From assembly GCF_033439725.1 (NCBI RefSeq), contig NW_026944386.1, positions 4,216,001 through 4,280,000 of the forward strand: DNA of 64,000 bases, given 5' to 3'. Shown one piece after another: positions 12,228 to 23,132 of the stretch. The stretch's first letter is position 1, and each line of letters opens with the position of its first letter. The DNA is from Neurospora tetraspora. Taxonomy: Eukaryota > Ascomycota > Sordariomycetes > Sordariales > Sordariaceae. Both the position numbers and the translations under genes were made by a program. The notes under the pieces are model-generated. The model searched no databases and was not told where the DNA came from. It was given only the letters and a program-made list of their open reading frames with translations.

Positions 12228-15003
12228 GGTGGTGAGAATGTACGCGATGAGCCAGCGTGTGGTTATAGAGGATTTGGTGTGAAGGAGGGGAAGTCGATCG
12301 TGTAGCCACTGGCGCGAGCCATGAAAGCCTGATCCACGAGAGGGGCTGAATGAAGGTAGCATTGTTGGCGCAAAAGCGACTAGCTGTGACCAATGAGCCT
12401 TCGCCAGGAGATCGAGTCTCTGGATTTGTCCGGTCCCTCTCGGGTTGATGCATGATGGGGAGATTTACCCTTGACGGACAAAGCTTGTTGTTTTCCTGCA
12501 GACAATTGTCGAGGGAGCTTCCGACTCTCTCATCAGGCATGAGCGCGCTTGGAATATCCTTCAGGATGGACTTTGTTTGTAGTTCCATTGGCCTTCCGGA
12601 ACGTCAGCAGTATGTCGAATGGCATCTCGATCTTTGCCCTAGAACTTGATGATTTTGGCGGGGAGCAAAATGGTTAGCGAATGATGAACACAAACAGTTC
12701 CGGAATCAGGTGGGAAGAAAAGACTTGAGCGGCATTTGGATATGGGCATGGCGGGCAAACGAAGAAAAAATAGTCCATACCTCGGGATTTCCGTGGAGCA
12801 AAGTTGTCATGTTTATGTGACTGTGGATAGATAGGAAGATGGATCGAAGGTAGGTCAAGGCTAAGGGAAAAAGCCCGTCGGCGATATGACCATTGCGGCT
12901 GCTCCTGACAGGCGTTGTCCTCCACTCCTCGTTGATAAAACTAGTCGAGCATTGCTGGGTGCGGTTCGATTGCCTGGCGAGGCGAAATGGACATGGACCT
13001 CAAGGTACGCCTGAGTGTCACCGAGAGCTCTAGTCGAATTGCTCAAGGATGTTGTGACAAAAAAGCTGATACTAAATTGTCCGCAAGAATGCCATGGTTG
13101 TGTTGTGATCAGTTGTTGAAGCCGTCGGAGACCTACCAATGACTATAGTTTCCACTGGAAGCAGAAGCAAGAGCCCAATGGATTTTTTCCACTTGGCACT
13201 TCCACTCTCTCCTCTCTCATCGTGGTCAAAAGCCCTCGTGGCGGTTGTTCCTTCCTCAAATTTGGAGGGCCGGCGTCGAACGCCTTCCATTTCCCACCCT
13301 CACCATTTCGGCGATGACGCACTCTTGAAAATTCTGCCGAACCGCAAAGATTCGGATTTGGAAAGGGAAGGCGTGGAAGTGAGGCAGGGAATTGAAAGGA
13401 CGGAACGTGTGACTGGAAAGAGTGAGGGACGCCGACGACGAGACACTGCGACAGCTCTCATCGCCTTCAATTTTTTTTCCCTTGCGCCCCTTGGCTCTCG
13501 CTCCCGTCAATGGCGTCCCCGGACCTTTCCCCCCGTCAGCTCCAGCTACCTCTGCTCAGCAATGTTGCGACGCCGATCCAGCCAACGCGGCAATAACCGC
13601 TTGCGCATTTCTGCGCAATCGCCAACACCCAAAAGGATGGGCGCGTCATCCTCAAATCGAGCATACCTCTAGGGCGCCCACGGCACTGCCACCACGCAAC
13701 TCTTTCCTGCCGCTCCTTCTGAACTTCCGTTCCCAGCTGCGTCCAGTTCGAGGACATGGCGGCAGCATGGAAATGGCATCCGTCAGCCCATGGGCAATTC
13801 AGAACTCGGCCGGAGGAAGGCTGCGATTTCTCGATTCCCCATCTACGCCATAATGGTTCGACTTTTCTCTTCACTTCCTTGATTGCGAGGAACTTTGACG
13901 GCCCAGCCGAGGACGCCTTCGACGGAAGCCCCTAGATCGCCAATTGCAGCCTGGAATACCTGGGTCACGGGGAGCTGAAATACCCTTTTCGGGTGCTGCC
14001 GGCCAGATAAGCTTCATGTCCGCCCAATCAGTCCCTTTCCAGGCTATTTTGTGCTGACATGCAGCGTGCCATCGCGAAGCTTTTAGGGGACCAGTCGCCG
14101 CCGAATTGGGGTTTCCGCCCACAAACCACACGGGCCGCGTCCCCCTGAAGTCAGATCCAAACAGGACCCTGAACCCGACCCAACGGGACCCCTGACCGTC
14201 GATCTTCTTCCCTCCAATCCCACCTACGTCAGTAACGGACGACATTTTTATATTATCAACCCTTCAATTCGGAGGGTTCATAGAACGGTCTAGACCCGAC
14301 AAATCCGCATTGGATTGTCGACATGGAAATGGTTCGCCCGTGATTCTGCCTCGCGAGTTTGTACATTGGGACTGGTCATGGGACACTGCCAGTAATCCAA
14401 CGCCGTTTAAGGCGTCCTCTGGTTCGCATGTTCACCATCAGCTCCTCGCTCCGGCAGATCAACCCGGACACGCGACCGCCATAAGCAGCCTTCAGGGACC
14501 CCTTCCGTCATAGTCGTACCTTTTCGAGACGCTAACATCGAGGGACACCGTGTTGGACTGCGGTCTTGCCCACGTGGCCGGCGCTTCAACACCGCGACTC
14601 TGTACCAGTCTGATTAATGTCGCGGTCAATTACGAAAAAGGATACATGGGAACAGACAACTCAGTGGGCTGATTTCAAACTACACCGAAGAGATCATCAC
14701 TCACATGGCCTTTTGGTGGTTTAGCTGTCTCCTCTGCCATGGTTTTCAAGATTTTCGAAGTAGGAAATGTCGTATCGTCATCCGTCCTCCAGCTCACGAT
14801 GCCGTGAAATCGTCATGGCATTCGGTAGTATCTTGCGCGGTCTTGATGAGCATTGGTGGCATATATAAATTGATGTGGTTCGGATGATGCCCTACAATGC
14901 GATCAAATAAGCAGATATCAGTAATCAAAGCCCTAGGATCTCCGCCGCGTTCTCACCATTCACAGCCACCCAAACAGATCAATAAGCCAAAATAACTTCC
15001 ATA
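12228..15003. other. Long intergenic region, no supported gene
   Basis: About 2.8 kb with many short overlapping open frames but no recognisable domain, splice-consistent series or codon bias. The part next to 12227 should hold the promoter of the minus-strand HeLo-NACHT gene. Confidence 0.45.
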
Positions 15004-15389
15004 ATGTCTGGTCCATCACCATCCCAATCAACACAAACATCTCTCAGCTGCATTCCGCCACATGTGCTGCAGATGATCGAAGGGATGTCGGGAGTTCCAA
15101 GTCACGGTCCTTACACCTCTCTCCTGAGGTGCAATGGTGAGATAACTGCTAGACTCTTGTCACCGTCCTGATCCTTAGTATGTTTAGAGTTCTCCTGGGA
15201 CGGGGCAAGTGCCAATTCTTACACTCCAATGGCTGTAAATTCTCCACGGGTAAGTGATATCACATTCTAGCTTGTTCAAAAGCTAACCGCCAACAGAACC
15301 CGTCTTCGATCATCACGAGTGCAACAAAAGGCTCCACGGGCAGGGATTCGACCTTGATACAGAGAGAGTCAGCACCAGACACTGTGTAA
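15004..15389 (+). CDS. Possible small three-exon gene, function unknown
   Basis: Candidate model 15004-15136, 15179-15249 and 15297-15389, coding 98 residues. Support: ATG after a purine (ataATG), donors GTGAGA and GTAAGT, acceptors CTTAG and CAACAG, a CTAAC branch-like site before the second acceptor, and frame kept across both junctions. The first intron is only 42 nt, short even for fungi. The N-terminus contains CIPPHVLQMIEGM, faintly like the IPPxxLxxIA motif at the start of fungal proteins with thermolysin-type peptidase domains, but no peptidase follows. The C-terminal half is Ser/Thr-rich. The series of splice signals could still be chance. Confidence 0.3.
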
Positions 15390-16234
15390 TAGATGCGGTT
15401 TCTGTTTGGAACTTCAACAAATCCATTCAAGGGAAAAGGGGAATGAGAGAGTCAGGGTGAGGACTGGTGAGGACGGATGATTTGAGTGCTAGGGAGAACG
15501 TCATGGGCTTGTTGGAGTTATTAGCATTATCTAGGAGTTAAATTGAATCGACATATTCAATACATCGTACCAAGCCCCTATTTCCTTGCGGCGAAGCTCG
15601 CGTTGTCTGAGATAGACCCCATCGTTCTATCAATTAGGGACTTAAAATCTCGGCGTGGTCGCGATGTCGTTCCGCGGTGCAATTTCCTTTTTCACGAGGT
15701 ATCGCATTGAGGTGATGCCAAGCACTCCAACAAGTGTCGTGAGCAAAGATGATTGTTGACAGTCTCGGAGAGCCGGCATGGATTCATGTCAGCCACTCAA
15801 TTTCCTTAAGCCGCAAGCAAAGGTTGGCAGTCCCACAGTTCATTAAGATGGATTACCAATGGGAAGAGGGTTGGATTCCATAGTTTCAATTACATTTCGT
15901 CAAATTTGATCGAGCAGTGACATTCGAAACCAGGTGGTAGTTGAACGACAAGTTACATCGTGAACCGTATCTGGGGGTCCTGATAGGGCACCTAACAAAT
16001 AGCGGTCATTGGCCAATCTTAGACCGCTGTAATAGTGAAACAATGGGGATTCACGAGAAGCAAGTCTATGACGTAACCGAACAAGGACCAGCTCACAACC
16101 TTTTTCCAACCTCACTACCTTACCTCAACGGCATTCTCTCCATTCCTCCAACATCTATCTCAATGTAAACAAACACAAACACTCCGTCAACCAGCCAACA
16201 ACTCACAGCAACTTGGGTGGCTCATCAAACCAAC
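15390..16234. other. Intergenic region upstream of the pyrophosphatase gene
   Basis: No supported gene. The last 150 bases are C/A-rich (about 16140-16230) with repeated CAAACAAACAC and CAACATCTATC stretches, as in a fungal 5' leader. Confidence 0.5.
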
Positions 16235-17525
16235 ATGGCTTCCCTTCACCAAACCCCCTTTCCCCAACACCACGGTGGTAAACATCACGGTAACCACCAT
16301 GACAAAGCCGAAGACAACGACTCCAACCACAACAACGACTCCGACACAGAAAACAATTACACCCTCACCAAATCCGACCGTCCCTACACCCTCTCCCACA
16401 AAATCCACTTCCTCCGCAAATCCCCATGTGACGGAAAAAGGATCCCCATCTCCCCCTTCCACGACATCCCCCTCTTCCACTCCAAACCCCACGGCATCTA
16501 CAACATGATCGTCGAAATCCCCCGCTGGTCCCAAGCCAAATTCGAAATCTCCCGCTCCCTCCCCCTCAACCCGATATCCCAAGACACCTTATCCTCCCAC
16601 CCCTCCCGCCCCCGGTTTGTGCACAACCTATTCCCTTACAAAGGCTACATCTGGAACTACGGCTGCTTGCCGCAAACCTGGGAATCTCCCCACCACTCCC
16701 ACCGCGACACGCCGGGGCACAAGGGGGATAACGACCCCATTGATGCTTGCGAGATTGGGTCTCGCGTGGCGTACACGGGGGAGGTGAAGCAGGTTAAGGT
16801 GCTGGGGATTTTGGGACTTCTGGATGAGGGGGAGACGGATTGGAAGGTGCTGGTTGTGGATGTTAGGGATAAGTTGGCGGGGAGACTGGATGATGTGGAG
16901 GATGTGAGGAGGGAGTGTCCGGGACTACTGGAGGCGACGAGGGATTGGTTTAGGTGGTATGGGGTTCCTGAAGGGAGGAAGAGGAATAGGTATGCGATGG
17001 GGGGACGGTGGATGGGGAGGGGGTATGCGGAGGGGGTGATCAAAGAGTGTGAGGGGTTTTGGAGGAAGTTGGTGAGGGGGGAGGTGGAGGGGAGTGAGGA
17101 TATTTGTTTGTGAGTTTTTACTTAACTGACCTGGGTGTTGTTTGGACTTTGGTGGGGGGAGGGGGGGCTTTGTGGTTGCCCGTGGTGGTATGGTGACTTT
17201 GTTGTTGTTGATGATGCTGACAATTATGTATAGGAAAAACACGACGCTGGATGGGACACCGGGGAAGTGTGATCCGAGCAGTGTCAAACTGCCGCCGAAT
17301 GAGGACTTGCCGCCTGCGGAGGTTGAGCAGGATTTGGATGAGGTCGCGTACGTGGATAGGGAGAAGAGGGATGATGATGAGGACGAGGGCGATGATAAGG
17401 AGGACAGCATGACGAACGATTACAGAAAGGATAACCTGACGAACGATGACGAGGAGAAAAACCTCATGAACGATATCACCCTCAACAATCTGAAAACGCT
17501 GAACATCAACCTGACTTTCTGGTAA
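16235..17525 (+). CDS. Inorganic pyrophosphatase (soluble, family I) with acidic tail
   Basis: Two exons, 16235-17109 and 17234-17525, joined in phase 2; 388 residues against about 287 for yeast Ipp1. Hallmarks: MIVEIPRWSQAKFEIS near residue 90, FVHNLFPYKGYIWNYG near 130, and the signature KGDNDPIDACEIG near 164 with the three metal-binding aspartates. Then VKVLGILGLLDEGETDWK. Exon 2 supplies the family's C-terminal segment (TLDGTP...LPPNEDLPPAEV), so stopping at the in-frame TGA at 17111-17113 would be wrong. Family reaction: Mg-dependent hydrolysis of pyrophosphate to two phosphates. Oddities: a His/Asn/Asp-rich N-terminal extension (residues 1-45), replacement of the usual C-terminal WF motif, and a tail from about residue 330 rich in Asp/Glu/Lys/Asn with MTNDY/LTNDD/LMNDI-like repeats. 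It looks like a diverged paralogue rather than the housekeeping copy. Confidence 0.92.
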
Positions 17526-17831
17526 CTTGGGGATGAAGATGCCTGGGTAAGAGCTGTGGGATGAACATCGACTTGACTTTGTGGTGATGGAGATGAGCAT
17601 GTTTGACAAGAGTTGTGGGAGCGGTTCGATGTTATAGCATCTTAGTGAGCTTGGTGTTTGGAGTTTGTTCTCGGAATCATCTCACCATCAGATCACAACT
17701 GGAAAACAGCAACAGGATGGCAACTAACACCGCTATTTAACCTGATATTCTTATCACTTCTGGCTTAGCGACCACTGCCCTCCCTTCGCACACCTCATCA
17801 CCCTTCAGTCACTTTCCACTCACCACCAACA
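17526..17831. other. Short intergenic region
   Basis: 306 bases between the pyrophosphatase stop and the next ATG. The last 60 bases are C/T/A-rich and look like a fungal leader. No gene seen. Confidence 0.5.
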
Positions 17832-19079
17832 ATGCAACAACTCCCCTGCGGCTGCCGCCGCGCCGGCCGCCGCAACTGCATCGAGCCCAACTGCCCCTCC
17901 GAATCCGAAGTCTCCCGCAACGACCTCTATTTCTGCCCCATCGCCCGCCAGCGCAACCTCCACCGCACCGGCGAACCCGAACTCTGTCCCGTCGAGCTGC
18001 CCGCGGCCAGCTACACGCAAATTGTCTGCACAGGAAGATGTGCCAAGCATCGCAAGCAGATGGAGGATAATTTGCAGAGAGAGAAGAGGAGGGAGCAAAA
18101 AGAAAGGGAGAGGAGGAGGGAGTTGGAAAGGGAGAGGTGGAGGGAGTTGGAGAGGGAGAGGGAAAGGGAGGAGAGGGAGAGGAATGGGGAGATGGGGTTG
18201 GGGTTGGGGTTGATTAGGGAGGAAGGGGTGGTTGAGAATGGGGATGGGGATGTGAGTGGAAATGGGATGGATGCGAATGAGAGGGTGCATGTGAGGGCGG
18301 TGTTGGATGCCCGTGAGAGGGCGAGGACGGAAGGTTTGAAGGTGGAGCAGGAGCAGGCTTTGAGAGAGGTGGATGAGAGTGGGCTGGGATGGGTGGATGA
18401 GGGTTTGAAGAGGGTGACTCTGGATGAGGAGAGGGAGAAGAGGGTGGTGGAGGAAAAAGAGAAGGAGGCGGAAAATGAAAAGGAGAAGGGAAATGAGAAG
18501 GAGGAGGAAAAAGAGAAAGAAGAGGAACAAATAGTGAAGTGGAACTACAGGACGAAGGAAGACAGGGTGAAGGTATGGAGAGAAATGGAGAAGCAGGAGA
18601 GGATGGAGAAGGCGAGGAAAAGGTACACTGGCATTAACGCCTTGGGGAAAGTAAAAGCGGCAACGGCAATGTTGGAAGAAATGGTAGCAAAGGACGACTG
18701 GAAAGAAGATGCCAGGGATGGTAATGAGGGAATGGCTGAAGCGCGGAGAGTATCGGAAGCGCGCAGAGTCTCGGGGGCGCTGCGCCGTCATGGGAATGAG
18801 ACTAACCCGGACATGAGCTCGATGGTGGCTAATCCTAGAAGTGTCTCCGGGAGCTCCATGCCCCGACCGGCCGGGGGTGAAGCACGGAGAACCTCGGGGC
18901 AGCTGCGGCGTCATGGGAATGAAACTGACAGCTCGGTGATGGCTAACCCTAGTAGGAGTGTCTCTGGGAACTCCGTGACCCGGACCCGACCGTCGGCAGG
19001 GGGTGCTTATGAGGACGTTGAGAATGAGTTCAACAGGAGGGTGGATGAGGCTGGGGATGATTTGTATGATTTGGAATAG
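17832..19079 (+). CDS. Cys-rich/charged coiled-coil protein, function unknown
   Basis: Single open frame of 415 residues. Residues 5-77 hold about nine cysteines (CGCRRAGRRNCIEPNC, then CPIA, LCPVE, CTGRCAKH), a spacing that suggests a small zinc-binding fold; I do not recognise a named domain. From about residue 78 the protein is dominated by Arg/Glu/Lys in long runs, a likely coiled coil or single alpha helix coded by purine-rich DNA (18046-18240 and 18420-18540). Residues about 309-348 and 350-391 form an imperfect duplication, each with EARR.SG.LRRHGNET then VANP and SVSG. The clean 1.25-kb frame, fungal-style leader and structured N-terminus argue that it is a real gene. The dense minus-strand frame over the same DNA is its shadow. 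Confidence 0.68.
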   Translation: MQQLPCGCRRAGRRNCIEPNCPSESEVSRNDLYFCPIARQRNLHRTGEPELCPVELPAASYTQIVCTGRCAKHRKQMEDNLQREKRREQKERERRRELERERWRELEREREREERERNGEMGLGLGLIREEGVVENGDGDVSGNGMDANERVHVRAVLDARERARTEGLKVEQEQALREVDESGLGWVDEGLKRVTLDEEREKRVVEEKEKEAENEKEKGNEKEEEKEKEEEQIVKWNYRTKEDRVKVWREMEKQERMEKARKRYTGINALGKVKAATAMLEEMVAKDDWKEDARDGNEGMAEARRVSEARRVSGALRRHGNETNPDMSSMVANPRSVSGSSMPRPAGGEARRTSGQLRRHGNETDSSVMANPSRSVSGNSVTRTRPSAGGAYEDVENEFNRRVDEAGDDLYDLE

Positions 19080-19310
19080 ACAGATAGTATGGCAGTATGT
19101 AGGTATTGGTGTGCTCTGCAAAGTCGCGATCCGTCGGAAACGTGAATTAATGACAGAAAATTGGCTTGATTCGAGTCTTGTGTGAAATGGAAGAGGAGAG
19201 AACAAAAACCAGGGCTGACGGAAATATTGCAAGAGAGTTGCCGGTTGAGCGCACAAATGAACATCTCCATATGAGGCCAGACTCTGGCCCATACAAACAT
19301 CCAATAACAA

Positions 19311-19400
19311 GGGCCGCTGGTCTAGTGGTATGATTCTCGCTTAGGGTTCAATCCTGAGCATTCTTGCGAGAGGTCCCGGGTTCAATCCCCGGGTGGCCCC
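19311..19400 (+). tRNA. tRNA-Pro (AGG) with an 18-nt intron
   Basis: Full cloverleaf: acceptor GGGCCGC pairs with GTGGCCC (one G-U), a D arm with GGTCTAGTGGTATGA, anticodon stem CTCGC/GCGAG, and T arm CCGGG-TTCAATC-CCCGG. Anticodon AGG is at 19343-19345 and the intron is 19347-19364, one base after the anticodon as usual; its CCT can pair with the anticodon, the normal pre-tRNA geometry. Internal A and B boxes are intact. T-rich bases from 19404 (ATTCTTTT) serve as a pol III stop. Confidence 0.95.
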
Positions 19401-19973
19401 ATTCTTTTGGCCCCATTCTTTTCCTACTTTTGCTTTTGCGAAAGCCTTTTTCTCTTGCCTTCTCTAATTCAATTTCTCCTTTCATGGTCTCGTCTTTATT
19501 TCATCTCACCCTTTTCAGACGTAGGAATCCTGTGAATTCCGTTTTTTACTCTGAACTGTTCGGCTGTGTGGGACATGATAGGACGCGCGCTCGCAACAAC
19601 GATGTGAAAGGTGACTACAAATGTCGATGGCAACGATGTTGACAACAGCACATTAGCAACAAGCATTAACCAGCGAAATAAGCAGCGCACCGTAACCCTG
19701 TCCATAACTTGAAACTTCGATCCGGGGCATCGGATCGTTGACTCCTCCCAATCCCGATGCAGTGATCCAGAGAGGTTAGGGGTAGATGATGCGTTCATTG
19801 CACGACATTAACAAGCGCAAAGAGAAAGTTGATTCCAAACATCCTTTACACTAACCACATCAACCACATTCAGCAAACCAAACAATAGGCAGTCAGCATC
19901 GCGCAAGGAAACAAAAATGCATTAGGCAAAAAGGGGAAAAGTCACAAAGCAAATGAAAAAAAAGTAGAAAAAA
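19401..19973. other. Intergenic region between the tRNA and the 5S relic
   Basis: No supported gene. The first bases are the pol III terminator of the tRNA; A-rich stretches near 19950-19973 are the T-rich stop region of the minus-strand 5S-like sequence. Confidence 0.5.
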
Positions 19974-20092
19974 ACATACAACACCAGGGATTCGCTGGTC
20001 GTCACCGACCCAACTACTAGTCTGGCCCTCACTAAGCTTGTGTATGGGAGTGAGAAGGATATCAATCGGGTCTTTTAATCACGTGATAGGGT
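19974..20092 (-). rRNA. 5S rRNA-like sequence, probably a pseudogene
   Basis: Read on the minus strand, the 3' two-thirds matches ascomycete 5S rRNA: AAGC..AGTGAGGGCC, then TAGTAGTTGGGTCGGTGACG, ACCAGCGAATCCCTGG and TGTTGTATGT followed by a T run, which is the pol III stop. The 5' third (about 20043-20092) departs from the 5S pattern and cannot pair with the 3' end to make helix I, so a functional ribosomal RNA is unlikely. Dispersed 5S genes and pseudogenes are known from Neurospora. The 5' limit is approximate. Confidence 0.68.
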
Positions 20093-21059
20093 CAAAAAAC
20101 TGAACAATCACCTCCCGTATCAAATCGTTCATTACGGAGGCATTACGGTGAGTGTTGGAGGCGGCGCTAAAGAGATTAATACAATTGGGCAGATTACGAG
20201 AAAAATTGAACGTTCTGAAACATTGAAATTGCATTTTCAGGTTGGTCTTACTATTGCTAGCGCAGCCGCCCCTTTATAGAGAATCGATTGGCTGAACGAG
20301 CTTCAGTCCCGTTAAGTACACGGCCACACCATCCAGGAGCATAACTGGGTATGACCTCTTGCCCACGGAAGCAAAGTCCATCCATACTAATCCGGTCGTC
20401 GTCTGAGTCGAAAACTGGATATTCCCACATCTGGCTGGAGCTTTGCGGATAGCCTCGAAGACAAAACTATGATATTTGCTCGGACGATTTCAGACGAAGG
20501 TCACCTTGATATATTGAATACCGACGGCGTTTATTATTGTCGGTAGGGCTGACATTGCAGGTGTGCCAAGCCCCTGACATCTGACCCAAACCAGTTCGAT
20601 TCTAACACCAAGCATTCGAGTCTGAAGAAAAGTTTCGCAACAAAATTGCCCTCCGGGTCTTCCTTTCCTCGATTCCTCCGTCCAGCACGTTCTATCTGGA
20701 CCCTAGTTCAAGACTGGACCTACCGGGGTAAAGACTTGCTCCCCCGACGTCAAATTCCGGATGGCTAGACTTCCGAACCCGCCAGAACTGTAATGGTCAA
20801 GGTAGACGACGCCATATTACATATCACACTCGCATTGCAACCTCTAAAGGGCCCGGATGAGAGCGCCGGTGACGGCAATTGGATAGCCTTGTTCGTGATC
20901 GCCGCCCAGTATTCTGATGCTTCTTGTATCGACAAGGAAAAACTTGCGCCCAGGAACGCCAGAGTTGCTACGCCCCAGCCAGGTATGCAACCCCTGTCTG
21001 TCTTCCACAAGGTTCCTAGGATAAACTCGCACCAACGAGTCTGGTTTGACCAAGCCCTA
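20093..21059. other. Region beside the NLR relic, no supported gene
   Basis: Open frames near 20765-21053 continue from the NACHT relic on the minus strand but lose recognisable similarity; they may be its eroded 3' part. Nothing else is supported. Confidence 0.4.
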
Positions 21060-22440
21060 TAATCTCTTTTAGAGATTCAAGATCGTCGCAAATAACATCA
21101 GGCACCTCGACGAGAGTGGTTAGTTCTTGAAGGTTAATTGGTCGACGAGCAATTGCGGCAACGGCAAGAATGCGCTTGTAGAGATCGGAATCCTCGGACC
21201 GGCTCATGTTCTCTCTCATCCGCGTATATAGAGCATCCAGCCCGGACGGAAATTTGCGTAGCATTTCTTCGGTACGCCATTTCTTAACCTCCGGGCCTGC
21301 AAGTACTTGGCAGACCAACGCCACCCAGAGGAACGTGTCCTGCGCGTTGGAGCGCAAGTAGTCCTCAACGGTCTTTTCGTGGTGGAGTCGTACTTTTTCA
21401 GCTCTCTTAGTTGGTCCACTTTGTATAAGATGAATGCATCGACAGCTGCCGCAACGGATTCCACATTTAGCTCCAGGGAGACTTTCAAGTTGGCCGTAGA
21501 TATCTCCAATTGTTCCTCGATTTGCAGCCAATTGCGACTCGAAACAATCCACTTAACTTGAGAAGATCTAGATGATTGCTGGGCGATTAAGCTAAGAAGC
21601 TGTGACCGATCTTCAACACACTCATCAAGTGCGTCGATGATTAGGTAGGTCGTTCGGAGGCTTGGGTCTTGTAGGATGTTGGTGAAGATTTCTAATAAGG
21701 CGACCCACGTATTTGCATCTTTGAAGAGATTCTCGCCTACATGGTCATACTCCTTCCGCACGTGTTAGAGGACAGATGGCTGCTGCTCGATAAGTAGGTA
21801 GATCAGGCCACGTAGTACGGCGGTTGCATTGTTGATGCGAGAGTCGGTAGCCTGGCAGAAGAAGTAGGCCATATTATAATAGTCCGCGTTGGTAGCATTC
21901 CTTAGAGATAGCTGATCGATAATGCCACACAGCAACATAGTCTTCCCCTTGCCGGGGTCACCCTTGATCCAAAGCAGTTAGTGTTGCAGGTCGTTACGCC
22001 ATCGTTGAAAGTCAGCGTTATCAAGGATCCAAAGATATGAGTCTTGCAAAAGGCCGCCTTTGGTCTGTTCGATGCGGGTTTTATCGTGGCGAGGATCGGT
22101 AATGCGCAAGTCCTTTAAGCATTGCTGATCCTTCTCTGACATTTGCTGCATCTCCTGGTACCTTGCAAAATCACCAAGCGGGTTCATAGCTTCTTGCGGA
22201 CCATGTGCGTCCCCAGAAACCCTTCCGCTCCCTGGGTACTCATCCAAAACAGCTTTCGCAACTGATGCAGCAGTATCAGCCGCATAGTCCTGCCACATTT
22301 TACTTTAGTGGCTATTAGCGTAGTCACATACCCCTTTGATCACAATAGATGGTAGTTCGTCCCAAGCTCCCGCACCCTCCATCTCTATGCCGATAACTCC
22401 TTCCGCAGCGAGAGCATTATTCACTGCACGCAATAATCAG
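21060..22440 (-). pseudogene. PNP-NACHT receptor (NLR-like) pseudogene
   Basis: Degraded host gene read right to left. At about 22300-22430 lies the end of a nucleoside-phosphorylase (PNP_UDP) domain: [18 protein letters not shown], then [13 protein letters not shown] and WQDYAADTAASVAKAVL. A linker with LKDLRITDPRHDKTRIEQ and LLQDSYLWILDNADFQRW is typical of fungal PNP-NACHT proteins. The NACHT follows: P-loop WIKGDPGKGKTMLLCGI at about 21925-21975, Walker B YLIIDALDEC near 21640, and VKWIVSSRNW near 21545. Winged-helix-like blocks (DTFLWVALVCQVL; RRPINLQELTTLVE) run to about 21080. Several in-frame stops and at least one frame change interrupt it and the PNP start is missing. Family role: self/non-self recognition by STAND proteins. 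Confidence 0.85.
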
Positions 22441-22766
22441 ACGATGCTCCAATAGGCTGCGGTACCTGGTTGGGATTGAATCCAGTTGATTGATTCGATC
22501 CCGCAGTTTGTACATACAGGCCAGCTGACGAGGTGCCATGATAATAGATGAGGGAAGATAGAGAGAGGAAGAGCAAGGTACAGGAAGAGGGGGGAAGAGG
22601 GAGGAAGAGGGAGGAAGGAGATAGGGGGTTGAAGGATGTGTTGCGCCTATCCAAGGCATCCATTCTAGATTCAAGAAAATTTTCACCTGTTGGTAATATC
22701 TAATACATATGACACCGTGAGATATACAGTATCGTTAAGTCATCCTTGTATAACTAGGCCATCACT
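22441..22766. other. Breakpoint region with a purine-rich stretch
   Basis: Separates the inverted halves of the NLR relic. About 22545-22625 is a low-complexity GGAAGAGG tract. No gene seen. Confidence 0.5.
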
Positions 22767-23132
22767 TTGAGATGCTACATTTCTTTCCAACCGTATACTA
22801 TCCAATTATTCTACGACAGACCCAACGATCATCCCAACACGCTGACGAGCATGGCCAACCTGGCGTCGACGTATAGGAACCAAGGCCGGTGGGAGGAGGC
22901 CGAGAAGCTGGAGGTGCAGGTGATGGAGATGAGCAAGGCGAAGCTCGGGGCCGATCATCCCGACACGCTGACGAGCATGGCCAATCTTGCTTTCACGTGG
23001 AATAGTCAAGGTCGACATGAAGATGCCCTAGCGTTGATGCAAGACTGTGTTGAGGCTCAGCAGCGAATCCTTGGGCCTGAGCATCCTAACACGCTGTCGT
23101 CCTTGGCTACTGTGTCGGAATGGAGTAGCTAG
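22767..23132 (+). pseudogene. TPR fragment of an NLR-type protein
   Basis: The 121-codon frame holds about two and a half kinesin-light-chain-type TPR units of 42 residues, each with the DHPDTLTSMANLA signature followed by YRNQGRWEEAEKLEVQVMEM or a close variant. Such repeats form the C-terminal sensor of fungal PNP-NACHT-TPR receptors. No start or upstream domain belongs to it and it points away from the NACHT relic, so it is most simply the inverted 3' part of the same or a related receptor. The two best units are very alike at DNA level, usual for repeat-swapping sensor arrays. Confidence 0.75.

Noticed and set aside
13139-13853. Overlapping plus-strand frames in the 12.2-15 kb gap
   Set aside because: Composition without domains and no splice series linking them to a conserved protein.
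17820-19310. 496-codon minus-strand frame opposite the Cys-rich gene
   Set aside because: Leu/Pro/His-rich shadow of a purine-rich coding strand; the plus-strand frame has a structured start and fungal leader.
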